Assembly (NCBI GenBank): GCA_025929535.1
Contig: JAICLZ010000009.1
Location: forward strand, 1 to 64,000
Source: Gemmatimonadaceae bacterium
GTDB lineage: Bacteria > Gemmatimonadota > Gemmatimonadetes > Gemmatimonadales > Gemmatimonadaceae
Length of the DNA: 64,000 nt
Direction: 5' to 3'
Shown here: positions 10,601 through 18,714 of the stretch, piece after piece
Position numbering within the stretch: the first letter of the stretch is position 1
How the letters are laid out: each line of letters begins with the position of its first letter
Translations under genes and position numbers: made by a program
The notes under the pieces: model-generated
The model's input: only the letters and a program-made list of their open reading frames with translations
Database searches by the model: none
What the model was told of the DNA's origin: nothing

Positions 10601-10903
10601 TTCAAGGTGCACGAGGGTCGCCCGAACGGCGTCGACCTGATCGTCAACGGGCAGGTGCAGCTGCTGATCAACACGCCGCTGGGCAAGCACTCCCAGACCG
10701 ACGATTACACGATGCGCCAGGCGGCAGTCGCGCACCGAATTCCGTACACGACCACGATGTCCGCGGCGAGCGCCGCGTGCGACGCGATACTCTCCCTCCG
10801 CTTCCGGCTCCCCCAGGTGCGCTCGCTACAGGAGTGGCACGAGGTGGCCCGCGCCGCCGCAGCCCATGCGCAGCGCGAGATCCCGACACCCATCGGAACC
10901 TGA
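7628..10903 (+). CDS. carB: Carbamoyl phosphate synthase large subunit
   Basis: Makes carbamoyl phosphate from bicarbonate, ammonia and two ATP, for pyrimidines and arginine. The 1091-residue protein shows the duplicated architecture: first half beginning [20 protein letters not shown] near residue 13, second half beginning [17 protein letters not shown] near residue 565, both ATP-grasp, and a C-terminal MGS-like allosteric domain from about residue 950. The start is GTG 7628, which overlaps the end of rmd by 17 bp. The small subunit carA is not in the window. Its location inside a sugar-nucleotide operon is unusual. Length and motifs are complete, so it should be functional. Confidence 0.97.
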   Translation: MPRRTDIQKILLIGSGPIVIGQGAEFDYSGTQAAKALREEGYTVVLVNSNPATIMTDPEFADRTYVEPVTPDVVAQVIERERPDALLPTMGGQTALNVALALADSGVLEQYGVELIGADARAIRLAEDRELFADAMRRIGQRVATGGIARSWDDAIALIPMVSFPAIIRPSFTLGGTGGGVAYNREEYEDIVRRGLDLSPTSQVLIERSLLGWKEYELEVMRDHADNVVIVCSIENIDPMGVHTGDSITVAPALTLTDREYQAMRDAAVAIIREIGVEAGGCNIQFAVNPVDGELLVIEMNPRVSRSSALASKATGFPIARIGTKLAVGYRLDEITNDITRTTPASFEPVLDYVVVKCPRFAFEKFAAADPRLTTQMKSVGESMAIGRTFKEAFQKGLRALEVGRSGWHVGARLTDDRLEDDTLETLRGALRQPTPERIFQVKHALERGLSVDEVYELTKIDRWFLDQMNDLLEAERRYRTLGEITALEMRSMKRMGFSDAQLGALRGESEQATREHRWALGVRPVYKMVDTCAGEFPSTTPYLYGSYDEESEAPRSGKPSVVILGSGPNRIGQGVEFDYCCVRAVLALREAGYETIMVNSNPETVSTDFDISDKLYFEPLSLEDVLEIVQREQPLGVIVQLGGQTPIKLTRALERAGVTILGTSPDAIDVAEDRRRFDKVARELGIRQPPNGTATTLAEAEAVALQVGYPVLVRPSYVLGGRAMQIVYDQGSLRGYFETAARVSEDRPVLIDRFLEDAYEVDVDAIGDGTNYVIGGVMQHIEDAGIHSGDSACVLPPYIIREEDLATMRTHTLALAKALGVIGLINVQFAIRDRLVYVLEVNPRASRTIPFISKAIGVPLASLAARLIMGESLEDVGFAAEVVPPYVSVKEAVFPFNKFRGADPVLGPEMRSTGEVMGISESFGSAFAKAQLAADNGLPLSGAVLVTVNDSDKAHVAPIVRRFQDMGFQVLATPGTAKFLRARGIAAETVFKVHEGRPNGVDLIVNGQVQLLINTPLGKHSQTDDYTMRQAAVAHRIPYTTTMSAASAACDAILSLRFRLPQVRSLQEWHEVARAAAAHAQREIPTPIGT

Positions 10904-12015
10904 TGCCCGTCCCGCTGCTCGACCTGCGCGCGCAACACGCGCGAATTCGCGAGAAGATCATTCCGGCGATGATGCAGGTCATCGAGGACCAGAGCTTCAT
11001 TCTCGGCAAGCCGGTGGAGGATTTCGAGCGCCAGGTAGCGGCGCTGTCGCACACGAGATATGCGATCGGCTGCGCGAATGGCTCGGACGCGCTCCTGCTT
11101 TCGCTGCGGGCGCTCGACATCGGCGCCGGCCACGAGGTGATCACGACGCCATTCACCTTCTTCGCCACGGCCGGCATGACGCACAACTCCGGAGCAAAGC
11201 CCGTGTTCGCGGACATCGATGCCGAGACCTTCAGCATGAACCCGGATGCGGCCGCCGCGGCAGTCACGAGTCGCACGAGGGCCGTGATGCCGGTCGATCT
11301 CTTCGGGCAGATGTCGCCGATCGAACGCTATCGCGCGGCGATGCCGAAACTCCCGCTCATCGAGGATGCGGCGCAGTCCATCGGTGCAAGCCGGAGCTTC
11401 GACGGCGAAGCGCGCATGGCAGGCGAGATGGCGACGATCGGCACCTTCAGCTTTTTCCCGTCGAAGAATCTCGGCGGCTACGGCGACGGCGGCATGATCG
11501 TGACGCAGGACGATCATCTCGCGATGCGGCTGCGCCGCCTCCGCACGCATGGTGCGATCAAGACGTACGTGCACGAGGAAGTGGGAATGAACAGCCGGCT
11601 CGATACCCTGCAGGCGGCCGTGCTCTCCGCCAAGCTCGCGTATCTCGACGAGTGGAGCGAGGCGCGTCGCAGGCACGCGGCGTACTACGATGCGGCGTTC
11701 CGCGATCTCGCGGAAATTCGCACGCCGGCCATCGACGAAGCGAACGAGTCGATCTATAATCAGTACACGATTCGAACCGAGCGTCGCGATGCGCTGCAGG
11801 AGCACCTGAAAGCGTGCGAGATCGGGACGGCGATCTACTATCCGATTCCGCTTCACCTGCAACAGTGTTTCGCCTACCTCGGGTACAAGCCGGGCGCATT
11901 CCCCGAATCAGAGCGCGCATCCAAGGAGGTCCTTTCGCTTCCCGTGTATCCCGAGCTCTCGCAGGCGCAGCAGGACGAGGTCATCGAGGCGGTCCGCTCA
12001 TTTTTCGGACGTTGA
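10903..12015 (+). CDS. DegT/DnrJ/EryC1-family sugar aminotransferase
   Basis: A PLP-dependent enzyme that would transaminate a keto-sugar nucleotide. The 370-residue protein has the family's features: VPLLDLRAQHARIR at the start, the ANGSDALLLSLRAL cofactor-binding block, LPLIEDAAQSIGA (Asp contacting the pyridine nitrogen), and FFPSKNLGGYGDGGMI with the Schiff-base lysine. It resembles WbpE-type enzymes, but the substrate cannot be read from the sequence. The context of gmd/rmd upstream allows a GDP-4-keto-6-deoxymannose substrate, as in perosamine synthesis. ATG 10903 overlaps the carB stop by one base (TGATG). Confidence 0.88.
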   Translation: MPVPLLDLRAQHARIREKIIPAMMQVIEDQSFILGKPVEDFERQVAALSHTRYAIGCANGSDALLLSLRALDIGAGHEVITTPFTFFATAGMTHNSGAKPVFADIDAETFSMNPDAAAAAVTSRTRAVMPVDLFGQMSPIERYRAAMPKLPLIEDAAQSIGASRSFDGEARMAGEMATIGTFSFFPSKNLGGYGDGGMIVTQDDHLAMRLRRLRTHGAIKTYVHEEVGMNSRLDTLQAAVLSAKLAYLDEWSEARRRHAAYYDAAFRDLAEIRTPAIDEANESIYNQYTIRTERRDALQEHLKACEIGTAIYYPIPLHLQQCFAYLGYKPGAFPESERASKEVLSLPVYPELSQAQQDEVIEAVRSFFGR

Positions 12016-13616
12016 AGCCGCAAGCAGCAGCGCTGGCGCTCGCGCTCGCCGTCACGGTCGCTGCACCGGCGCGTGCACAACACGCACTCGCCGGCCTTCC
12101 GCTCACCGATCCCGCGTACACGCAGCTCGATGGGCTGATGCGCCAGGGATGTGCCGCGGCGCGCGTGTCCCAGTTCCGTCCCTTTTTCGTCGGCGACATT
12201 CGCAAGGCGATCGAGGAGGCCGAGCGCGATTCGAGCTGCACCGGGAAGCTCCTCACGGCGCTCCGCGCGCGTTTCCCGGCGGACACCGCGCCACGCGACA
12301 CATCCCGCAGCCGGCTGTCATTCGGCGCGGCCGGCACGCTGCAGGGCACGGGACTGAAGAACGGGGCCTTCCACCCGCTCTGGGAAGACGTCCGCCCCAC
12401 ATCCGAGGGCGAGCCCGCGATCGTCGGCATCGGCCGCATCCGCCTCACGTACGATGGCGGACCGCACGTGCTTCTCGTGTCCGAGGCGTTCGGGCAGACG
12501 GACGTGCGCAACGATCCGCACATCCGCGAGTCGCCCTTCCGCAACACGTCGGGAGTGGTCGGCTTCCAGGACGCGTACATCAGCGCCGAAGTCGGCAAGC
12601 TCATCGTCTCGCTCGGCCGCGCGCGCGAGGCATGGCTCGGGGAGGGAGAGGAGTCGATGGTACTCTCCGCAAACGGACCCGCGTTCGATCGGCTGCTGCT
12701 CGCGCTCCGCTTCTCCAAATTCGAGCTGCGTGCCTTCGCGGCCACGATCAACGATGTCGTGCTCGACTCCACCCGCGATGTGCTCACCGCGGGCGTGGCG
12801 CAGCAGCGCTGGCATCGCTTCGCGTTCGGGCACGGGATCACGTATCACCCGACGAAGAAGATCGAGCTCACGCTCGGTGAAACCGCGGTCGTGCAGCGAC
12901 AGGGCTTCACGGTGGACCTGGCGTACCTCAATCCGCTCATGATTTACCAGACCACGCAACACGATACGAGCCAGAGCGGAGCGGGGGACGCCAACCTCAC
13001 GGGGTTCTTCGCCGCCCGCGCAACCGCGGGCCGCGCGACGTTCTCCGGCGAATTTCTCGTCGACGACATCCAGATCGATTCGAAGGATCGCGCGAACTAT
13101 CCGAATCAGCTCGGCTGGAACGTCGAAGCGGCGTACGCGCTGCCGATCATCTACGTGTCGTCGTTGGGCGTGCAGTACCGACGCATCGACAGCTTCACCT
13201 ACATCGGACAGGTCGACTACTCCAAGGTCTACCAGAACTTCGACGCGCCGCTCGGCTCCGAGCTCGGCCCCGACGCCGACATGGTCCGCGGCTACGGTGA
13301 GCTCTGGGCCTCGGGAAAGCTGCGCTTCGTGGGCGGCATCGCGCGCTGGCGGCATGGCGCATACCGCATCACGGACCGCCCGACACTCAACCGTCTTGGC
13401 CACGCGAACGATCCCTACCCGGACACCACGGCAGACCGTCCCGATCCGCAGCGCGCATGGATCGGGGATCTGTCCGCCGAGTGGCTGGACGGAATCATCC
13501 CGATCACCGCCAAGCTCGAGGTAGCGCGAATCACCAACGTGAACGACGTGCTCACGCCGGCAAAAAATCTCGCGAGACTGCAACTGATCGCGAGCTATCG
13601 CTTCCGTTATCCCTGA
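12012..13616 (+). CDS. Outer-membrane barrel protein, Wzi/capsule-assembly-like
   Basis: A 534-residue exported protein. The TTG at 12012, overlapping the preceding stop as TTGA, gives a product with a signal peptide (Lys-Pro, then a long Ala/Leu core ending APARAQ). The mature part alternates polar and aromatic residues in amphipathic strands, such as RLTYDGGPHVLLVSEAFGQ, and ends with the aromatic strand ARLQLIASYRFRYP, the classical C-terminal signal of an outer-membrane barrel. The gene's position behind sugar-nucleotide genes fits a Wzi-type lectin that holds capsule at the surface. The barrel call is solid, the Wzi call is inferred. Confidence 0.7.
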   Translation: MKPQAAALALALAVTVAAPARAQHALAGLPLTDPAYTQLDGLMRQGCAAARVSQFRPFFVGDIRKAIEEAERDSSCTGKLLTALRARFPADTAPRDTSRSRLSFGAAGTLQGTGLKNGAFHPLWEDVRPTSEGEPAIVGIGRIRLTYDGGPHVLLVSEAFGQTDVRNDPHIRESPFRNTSGVVGFQDAYISAEVGKLIVSLGRAREAWLGEGEESMVLSANGPAFDRLLLALRFSKFELRAFAATINDVVLDSTRDVLTAGVAQQRWHRFAFGHGITYHPTKKIELTLGETAVVQRQGFTVDLAYLNPLMIYQTTQHDTSQSGAGDANLTGFFAARATAGRATFSGEFLVDDIQIDSKDRANYPNQLGWNVEAAYALPIIYVSSLGVQYRRIDSFTYIGQVDYSKVYQNFDAPLGSELGPDADMVRGYGELWASGKLRFVGGIARWRHGAYRITDRPTLNRLGHANDPYPDTTADRPDPQRAWIGDLSAEWLDGIIPITAKLEVARITNVNDVLTPAKNLARLQLIASYRFRYP

Positions 13617-13925
13617 TCCCCGGATGCTCTGGTCGAACCGCCCCTCGGGCAGGCTCGAACACGTGAAGGCAGTCACGGACGGATCGAACGAATTGAACGA
13701 CGAAGGCAGTGGGAGAGCCTCCCTGCGGCTGCTTCAGTTCCCAACCAAGCCGTCGTACGCTCCAGGCACACCGCTCATTAACCGCACCGGTCCGACCTGG
13801 CAAACGCCTTTCTCCGTTTGTGTCTGCCAGCCCCGACCCTCATTGCCCCCCTCCAGCAGTACAGCTAACTTCAATGGCTGTATCGTCTTTCAGCTCTTTC
13901 CTTCGCTTTCCTAAACGAATCCCGC
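13617..13925. repeat. Gene-free gap with a structured repeat copy (13644-13749)
   Basis: No convincing gene lies in these 309 bases, which are visibly less GC-rich than their surroundings. Bases 13644-13749 contain three blocks also found at 22994-23250: CTCGGGCAGGCTCGAACA, an ACGGAT-GAAC stretch, and GCTTCAGTTCCCAACCAAG preceded by the small hairpin GCAGTGGGAGAGCCTCCCTGC region. A second stem-loop follows at 13797-13830 (CTGGCA with TGCCAG and CAAACG with CGTTTG, with a bulge). The last 60 bases before ugd are pyrimidine-rich and may hold its promoter, but I cannot point to clear boxes. Confidence 0.6.
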
Positions 13926-15236
13926 ATGCGCATCACCGTCGTCGGAACCGGCTACGTAGGCTTGGTGGTGGGTGCCTGTCTCGCTGAGACCGGCAATGAT
14001 GTTCACTGCGCCGATGTCGATGTCGCCAAGATCGAAGGTCTGAAGAAAAACGTTCTGCCGATCTATGAGCCCGGCCTGGACGAGCTGGTCGAGCGCAATC
14101 AGTCGCAGGGACGGCTCGAGTTCACGACCAACGTGGCGGAGGCCATCACAGGCGCCGAAGTCGTGTTCATTGCCGTCGGTACCCCGCCCGATGAGGATGG
14201 CTCGGCCGATCTGCGTCACGTGCTCGGCGTTGCGGAGCTGGTCGGGAAGCACATGACGCGCGAGGTGGTCGTGGTCACCAAGTCCACGGTTCCCGTGGGC
14301 ACGGCTGAAAAGGTCGAGAACGCCGTCTCGAAAAACGCGAAGTATCCCTTCCATCTCTGCAGCAACCCGGAGTTCCTGAAGGAAGGCGCCGCCGTCGACG
14401 ACTTCCTCAAGCCGGACCGTGTCGTGCTCGGCGTCGCGACCGACCATGCGCGCTCGGTGATGGCGGAGCTCTATGCGCCGTTCGTGCGCACCGGCAAGCC
14501 GATCATCTTCATGGACATCCCGTCCGCCGAAATGACGAAGTATGCGGCGAACGCGATGTTGGCGACGCGCATCTCGTTCATGAACGAGGTCGCGAACCTC
14601 TGCGAGCGAGTGGGCGCGGATGTCGACATGGTGCGCAAGGGCATCGGCAGCGACGACCGGATCGGGCCGTCTTTTCTCTTTCCGGGCCCCGGCTACGGCG
14701 GCTCGTGCTTTCCGAAGGACGTGAAGGCGCTGCTTCGCACGTCGCAGGATCGCGGCGCGCAGCTGTCCGTGCTGCACGCGGTCGAGGAAGCGAACGATCG
14801 CCAGAAGCACGTGCTGTTCTCAAAGCTCAAGAGCGTGATGGGTGACGCAATTCGCGGCGCCCGCATTGCGGTGTGGGGGCTCGCGTTCAAGCCGCAGACC
14901 GATGACATGCGCGAGTCGCCGGCGCTCACGTTGATCGACCAGCTGCTCGAGTGTGGCGCGATCGTCGTGGCCCACGATCCCGTCGCGATGCACGAAGCGC
15001 GGCGGCGCCTCGATGACAAGGTGACGTACGCGACGACGAACTACGATGCGCTCGACGGCGCATCGGCGCTCGTCGTCGTCACGGACTGGAACGAGTACCG
15101 ACATCCGGACTTCTCGCGCATCAAGAGCGCGCTGCTCCGCCCGATCGTGATCGACGGCCGGAATCTCTACGATCCCAACAAGATGAAGAATCTCGGCTTC
15201 ACGTACCGGTCGATCGGCCGCGGGGTGAAGTCGTGA
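13926..15236 (+). CDS. ugd: UDP-glucose 6-dehydrogenase
   Basis: Oxidises UDP-glucose to UDP-glucuronate with two NAD, supplying the next gene. The 436-residue length is standard. It starts with the Rossmann motif [17 protein letters not shown] and has [40 protein letters not shown], the catalytic-cysteine motif [10 protein letters not shown] and the C-terminal UDP-binding domain with [21 protein letters not shown] 13926 fits. It overlaps the UDP-xylose synthase gene by 4 bp, which together define a UDP-glucose to UDP-xylose route. Confidence 0.97.
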   Translation: MRITVVGTGYVGLVVGACLAETGNDVHCADVDVAKIEGLKKNVLPIYEPGLDELVERNQSQGRLEFTTNVAEAITGAEVVFIAVGTPPDEDGSADLRHVLGVAELVGKHMTREVVVVTKSTVPVGTAEKVENAVSKNAKYPFHLCSNPEFLKEGAAVDDFLKPDRVVLGVATDHARSVMAELYAPFVRTGKPIIFMDIPSAEMTKYAANAMLATRISFMNEVANLCERVGADVDMVRKGIGSDDRIGPSFLFPGPGYGGSCFPKDVKALLRTSQDRGAQLSVLHAVEEANDRQKHVLFSKLKSVMGDAIRGARIAVWGLAFKPQTDDMRESPALTLIDQLLECGAIVVAHDPVAMHEARRRLDDKVTYATTNYDALDGASALVVVTDWNEYRHPDFSRIKSALLRPIVIDGRNLYDPNKMKNLGFTYRSIGRGVKS

Positions 15237-16186
15237 GAGTGCTGATCACCGGAGGCGCCGGCTTCCTTGGCTCGCACCTCACCGACCGGTTCCTCGCGGA
15301 CGGACACCAGGTGATCGGACTCGACAACTTCATCACCGGTCATCCGGACAACATCGCGCATCTGGCGAGCGAGCAGCGCTACGAGTTCATCCAGCACAAC
15401 ATCTCGACGTACACGTACGTGAAGGGGAAGCTCGATGGGGTGCTGCACTTCGCGAGCCCCGCGAGTCCGATCGATTACCTCGAGCTGCCGATCCCCACGC
15501 TCAAGGTGGGCGCACTCGGCACGCACAACGCGCTCGGGCTGGCCAAGGAGAAAGGCGCGCGCTTCTTTCTGGCGTCCACGAGCGAGGTGTACGGCGATCC
15601 GCTCGTGCATCCGCAGCCGGAGACGTACTGGGGAAACGTGAATCCCGTCGGGCCGCGCGGCGTGTACGATGAATCGAAGCGCTTTGCCGAGGCGCTCACG
15701 ATGGCCTATCATCGCTACCACGGGCTCGACACACGCATCGTACGCATCTTCAACACGTATGGTCCGCGCATGCGTCCGCGCGACGGCCGCGTCGTGTCGA
15801 ATTTCATCGTGCAGGCACTGCGCAACGAGCCGATCACCATTTACGGCAACGGATCGCAGACGCGAAGCTTCTGTTATGCGTCCGACGAAGTGGAAGGCAT
15901 CTACCGGCTCTTCATGAAAGGCGACAGCGATCCCACCAACATCGGCAATCCGGACGAGTACACCGTTCGCCAGCTCGCGGAGATGGTGCGCGAGCTGACG
16001 CAGACGTCGGCACCGTTGGTCGAACGTCCGCTCCCCGAGGACGATCCCAAGATTCGCAAGCCCGACATCACGCGCGCGCGCATGATGCTCGGCTGGGAGC
16101 CACAGGTCGGCGTTCGCGAGGGCCTGCAGAAGACCATCGACTACTTCGCCGGCCTCCCCGAAGAACGGATGCAGCCGCGTGCCTGA
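15233..16186 (+). CDS. UDP-glucuronate decarboxylase (UDP-xylose synthase)
   Basis: Decarboxylates UDP-glucuronate to UDP-xylose. The 317-residue extended SDR has [11 protein letters not shown], the catalytic [10 protein letters not shown] and YDESK (Tyr-x3-Lys), and the UXS-specific blocks [11 protein letters not shown] and [20 protein letters not shown], which distinguish it from dTDP-glucose dehydratases and GalE. The start is GTG 15233, 4 bp inside ugd. Taken with ugd upstream, the assignment is strong. Confidence 0.93.
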   Translation: MRVLITGGAGFLGSHLTDRFLADGHQVIGLDNFITGHPDNIAHLASEQRYEFIQHNISTYTYVKGKLDGVLHFASPASPIDYLELPIPTLKVGALGTHNALGLAKEKGARFFLASTSEVYGDPLVHPQPETYWGNVNPVGPRGVYDESKRFAEALTMAYHRYHGLDTRIVRIFNTYGPRMRPRDGRVVSNFIVQALRNEPITIYGNGSQTRSFCYASDEVEGIYRLFMKGDSDPTNIGNPDEYTVRQLAEMVRELTQTSAPLVERPLPEDDPKIRKPDITRARMMLGWEPQVGVREGLQKTIDYFAGLPEERMQPRA

Positions 16187-17183
16187 GAAGGTCATCGTCA
16201 CGGGCGCGGCGGGGTTCATCGGGTCACATGTCGTCGAGGCGCTGCTCGCCCGCGGCGACATCGTGGTGGGGTTCGACAACTTCGACTCGTTCTACGATCC
16301 CGATCTGAAGCGCGCCAATCTCGCGGAGGCGATGCTGCATCCCTCCTTCGAGCTCGTCGAGGGAGATGTGCGGGATGCAGCGGCCATGCGGCGCGTGATC
16401 GACGCCTTCCGTCCCGACGCGATCGTGCATCTCGCCGCGCGCGCAGGCGTCCGGCCATCGATCCAGGACCCCGCGCTGTACGCCGCCGTCAACGTGCTCG
16501 GCACGACGGTGCTGCTCGATGCGGCTCGAGCCGCGAAGATCTCGCGGCTCATCATCGCCTCGAGCTCGAGCGTGTACGGGAACGACGCGACGCCGCCCTT
16601 CCGCGAGGACGAGCCTGCGATCCACCCGATCAGCCCCTACGCCGCGACCAAGCGCGCCGCTGAGCTCATGTGCGAGACGTACGCGGCGCTCTGCGACTGG
16701 ATGCGCATCATCTCGCTCCGCTTCTTCACGGTGTACGGGCCTCGCCAGCGCCCCGACCTCGCGATCCGCTCGTTCACGCGCAAGATCATTGCCGGCGATC
16801 CCGTTCCGTTCTTCGGCGACGGCACGGCGGAGCGCGATTACACGTACATCACCGATACCGTGCAGGGCGTGCTCGGTGCGATCGATCGCACGCGCGCGCA
16901 GGCGCCTGGACACGAGATCTTCAATCTGGGCGAGTCGGCGTCGACCTCGCTGGTCACGCTCGTGACTCTCATCGAGAAGGCCGTTGGCAGGCGAGCGACG
17001 TTCGAGCGGCTGCCGGTCCAACCCGGCGATGTGCGTCGCACGCTTGCCGACATTTCCCGGGCGCGACAGCACCTGGGGTACGCGCCGTCGGTGCAGGTGA
17101 CGGACGGCATTCCACGGTTCGTGGCTTGGTTCCGCGAGAGCGGCATCGGCGCCGCGTCAGCCATTACGGCCGCGCGCGGCTGA
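16179..17183 (+). CDS. NAD-dependent epimerase, UDP-glucuronate 4-epimerase-like
   Basis: A 334-residue extended SDR with the Rossmann motif [11 protein letters not shown], the substrate segment [15 protein letters not shown] that is characteristic of UDP-glucuronate 4-epimerases, [15 protein letters not shown], the catalytic SSSSVYG and YAATK, and [18 protein letters not shown]-galacturonate is therefore a likely product, made from the ugd product. GTG 16179 overlaps the preceding gene by 8 bp, suggesting coupled translation in a three-gene uronate/pentose unit. Other UDP-sugar specificities remain possible. Confidence 0.8.
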   Translation: MPEKVIVTGAAGFIGSHVVEALLARGDIVVGFDNFDSFYDPDLKRANLAEAMLHPSFELVEGDVRDAAAMRRVIDAFRPDAIVHLAARAGVRPSIQDPALYAAVNVLGTTVLLDAARAAKISRLIIASSSSVYGNDATPPFREDEPAIHPISPYAATKRAAELMCETYAALCDWMRIISLRFFTVYGPRQRPDLAIRSFTRKIIAGDPVPFFGDGTAERDYTYITDTVQGVLGAIDRTRAQAPGHEIFNLGESASTSLVTLVTLIEKAVGRRATFERLPVQPGDVRRTLADISRARQHLGYAPSVQVTDGIPRFVAWFRESGIGAASAITAARG

Positions 17184-17216
17184 ACCCGCCGCCCTTTTCG
17201 GGGTAACACACCGCTC

Positions 17217-18122
17217 ATGCAATTTCTCAGACGAACGCGTGTCAGCGCCGTCGTGGCCGCAGTTCTGGTCGCCGGCTGTCACCACAAGGGTTTTCAGCCG
17301 CTCAAGTTTCCTTCGCACCAGGCACTGTACGATGCCTCGCTCGGTGAGCTGAAGAAGCACAAGTGGGATCACGCGATCGCCGGGTTCGAGAAGCTCACGA
17401 CCGATCTCCCGGCGCGCGATCCGCTCCTCCCCGAGGCGTACTACTACCTCGGCGAAGCGCACATGGGGAAGCACGAGTACATCCTCGCGGCGCAGTCGTA
17501 TTCCCGTGTGGCCGAAAACTTCCCCGAAGACACGCTCGCGGACCGCGCGACCTACAATACGGGTGTCGCCTACAGCAAGCTGTGGCGGCGTCCGTCGCTC
17601 GATCCGCAATACGGCGAGACCGCGCTCTCCACCTTTCAGAGCTTTCTCGCCGCATATCCCGACTCGCCGCTGCGCGATTCCGCCCAGAAGCAGATCGACA
17701 GGCTCGATGAGTGGTTCGGCACCAAGGGCTACAACAACGGTGTCACGTACTACAAGCGGAAGGCGTACGATTCCGGAATCATCTATTTTCGCGATGTCGT
17801 GAAGAACTATCCGAAGACCGACGCCGCGCGGAAGGCGCAGATCAAGCTCGTGCAGTCGTACCGCGCGATCAAATACAAGGAAGACGTAGCGGAGACGTGC
17901 GGCACCCTCGAAAAGAACTATCCATCGGGCAAGGACGTCCGGAAGGTGTGTCAGGGAGTGAAACCCGTGATGGTCGCGGATAGCACGGTGAAGCCTGCTC
18001 CCGGCGCCGCCACGGCTCCGGGCGCGGTGCCGAATCCGCCGGTGCCCGTCGCGCCGACCTCGCCAACGCCGGTGCCGACACCGGGCGCGCCCGCGCCGGC
18101 GACCACACCTCCCCGAGGCTGA
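17217..18122 (+). CDS. bamD: Outer-membrane assembly lipoprotein BamD
   Basis: Essential TPR lipoprotein of the Bam complex that inserts barrels into the outer membrane. The 301-residue protein has a signal peptide with lipobox VAGC (Cys21), then TPR-type helices: DHAIAGFEKLTTDLP, AYYYLGEAHMGKHEYILAAQSYSRVAENFP, the BamD-typical GVAYSKLWRRPSLDPQYGETAL region and FLAAYPDSP. From about residue 245 it ends in a Pro/Ala/Val/Thr-rich tail not found in enterobacterial BamD. It begins 33 bp after the epimerase gene and is 7 bp before nadD. Confidence 0.9.
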   Translation: MQFLRRTRVSAVVAAVLVAGCHHKGFQPLKFPSHQALYDASLGELKKHKWDHAIAGFEKLTTDLPARDPLLPEAYYYLGEAHMGKHEYILAAQSYSRVAENFPEDTLADRATYNTGVAYSKLWRRPSLDPQYGETALSTFQSFLAAYPDSPLRDSAQKQIDRLDEWFGTKGYNNGVTYYKRKAYDSGIIYFRDVVKNYPKTDAARKAQIKLVQSYRAIKYKEDVAETCGTLEKNYPSGKDVRKVCQGVKPVMVADSTVKPAPGAATAPGAVPNPPVPVAPTSPTPVPTPGAPAPATTPPRG

Positions 18123-18129
18123 GGCCACC

Positions 18130-18705
18130 GTGCGCCTCGGCGTCCTGGGCGGGACGTTCGATCCTCCGCACGTTGGCCATTTGCTCGCCGCCAGCGACGC
18201 ATTCGAGGCGCTCGCGCTCGACAAGCTCCTCTTCGTCGCGGCGCAAGTCCCGCCCTTCAAGTCGCGCACGGTGCAGGCGACCGCGGACCAGCGACAGCAG
18301 ATGCTCGAGCTCACCGTGGGCACTGACCGCCGGTTCGAGGCGAGTCGCATCGAACTCGATCGGGACGGGTTATCTTTCACGGTCGATACGCTCGAGGCGC
18401 TCGCCGGCGAGACGCCCGGAGTTTCGCTGTTCATGCTCATCGGCGAGGACCTCGCCACGCAGATTGCGAGCTGGCGGGATGCCGCCCGAATCGCCGAGCT
18501 GGCGACGATCGTCGTTCTGGTTCGGGCGACGCTGGAGGGCCGCAGCGTGCTCGAGTCCACGCTGCCGATGACGAGACTGGCGACGCGGCGGATCGAGGTC
18601 TCGTCCACCGAGATTCGGGAGAGGGTGAAGTCGGGGCGCTCGATTCATGGATTCGTGACCGATGCCGTAGCCGCGTTCATCGACGCGGCCGGCTTGTACC
18701 GATAG
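18130..18705 (+). CDS. nadD: Nicotinate-nucleotide adenylyltransferase
   Basis: Transfers AMP to nicotinate mononucleotide in NAD synthesis. The 191-residue protein begins with the nucleotidyltransferase motif GVLGGTFDPPHVGHLL (HxGH), has PFKSRTVQATADQR in the substrate loop and ends with the SSTEIRERVKSG motif characteristic of NadD. GTG 18130 is the start. It lies between bamD and secA, with spacings of 7 and 9 bp, so it belongs to the same transcript. In many bacteria nadD is followed by rsfS; not here. Confidence 0.95.
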   Translation: MRLGVLGGTFDPPHVGHLLAASDAFEALALDKLLFVAAQVPPFKSRTVQATADQRQQMLELTVGTDRRFEASRIELDRDGLSFTVDTLEALAGETPGVSLFMLIGEDLATQIASWRDAARIAELATIVVLVRATLEGRSVLESTLPMTRLATRRIEVSSTEIRERVKSGRSIHGFVTDAVAAFIDAAGLYR

Positions 18706-18714
18706 AGGCAACGG

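Noticed and set aside
7622-10735. Very long open frame on the minus strand opposite carB
   Set aside because: High GC content empties the antisense frame of stops. Its product is a low-complexity Arg/His/Glu/Leu-rich sequence with no domains, while the plus strand encodes complete CarB. The same holds for 18736-22014 (opposite secA), 3767-5644, 23629-25497 and 32111-34747.
13617-13925. Open frame of 96 codons starting at 13624
   Set aside because: Low-complexity product with no family pattern, overlapping the repeat copy; no ribosome-binding site.
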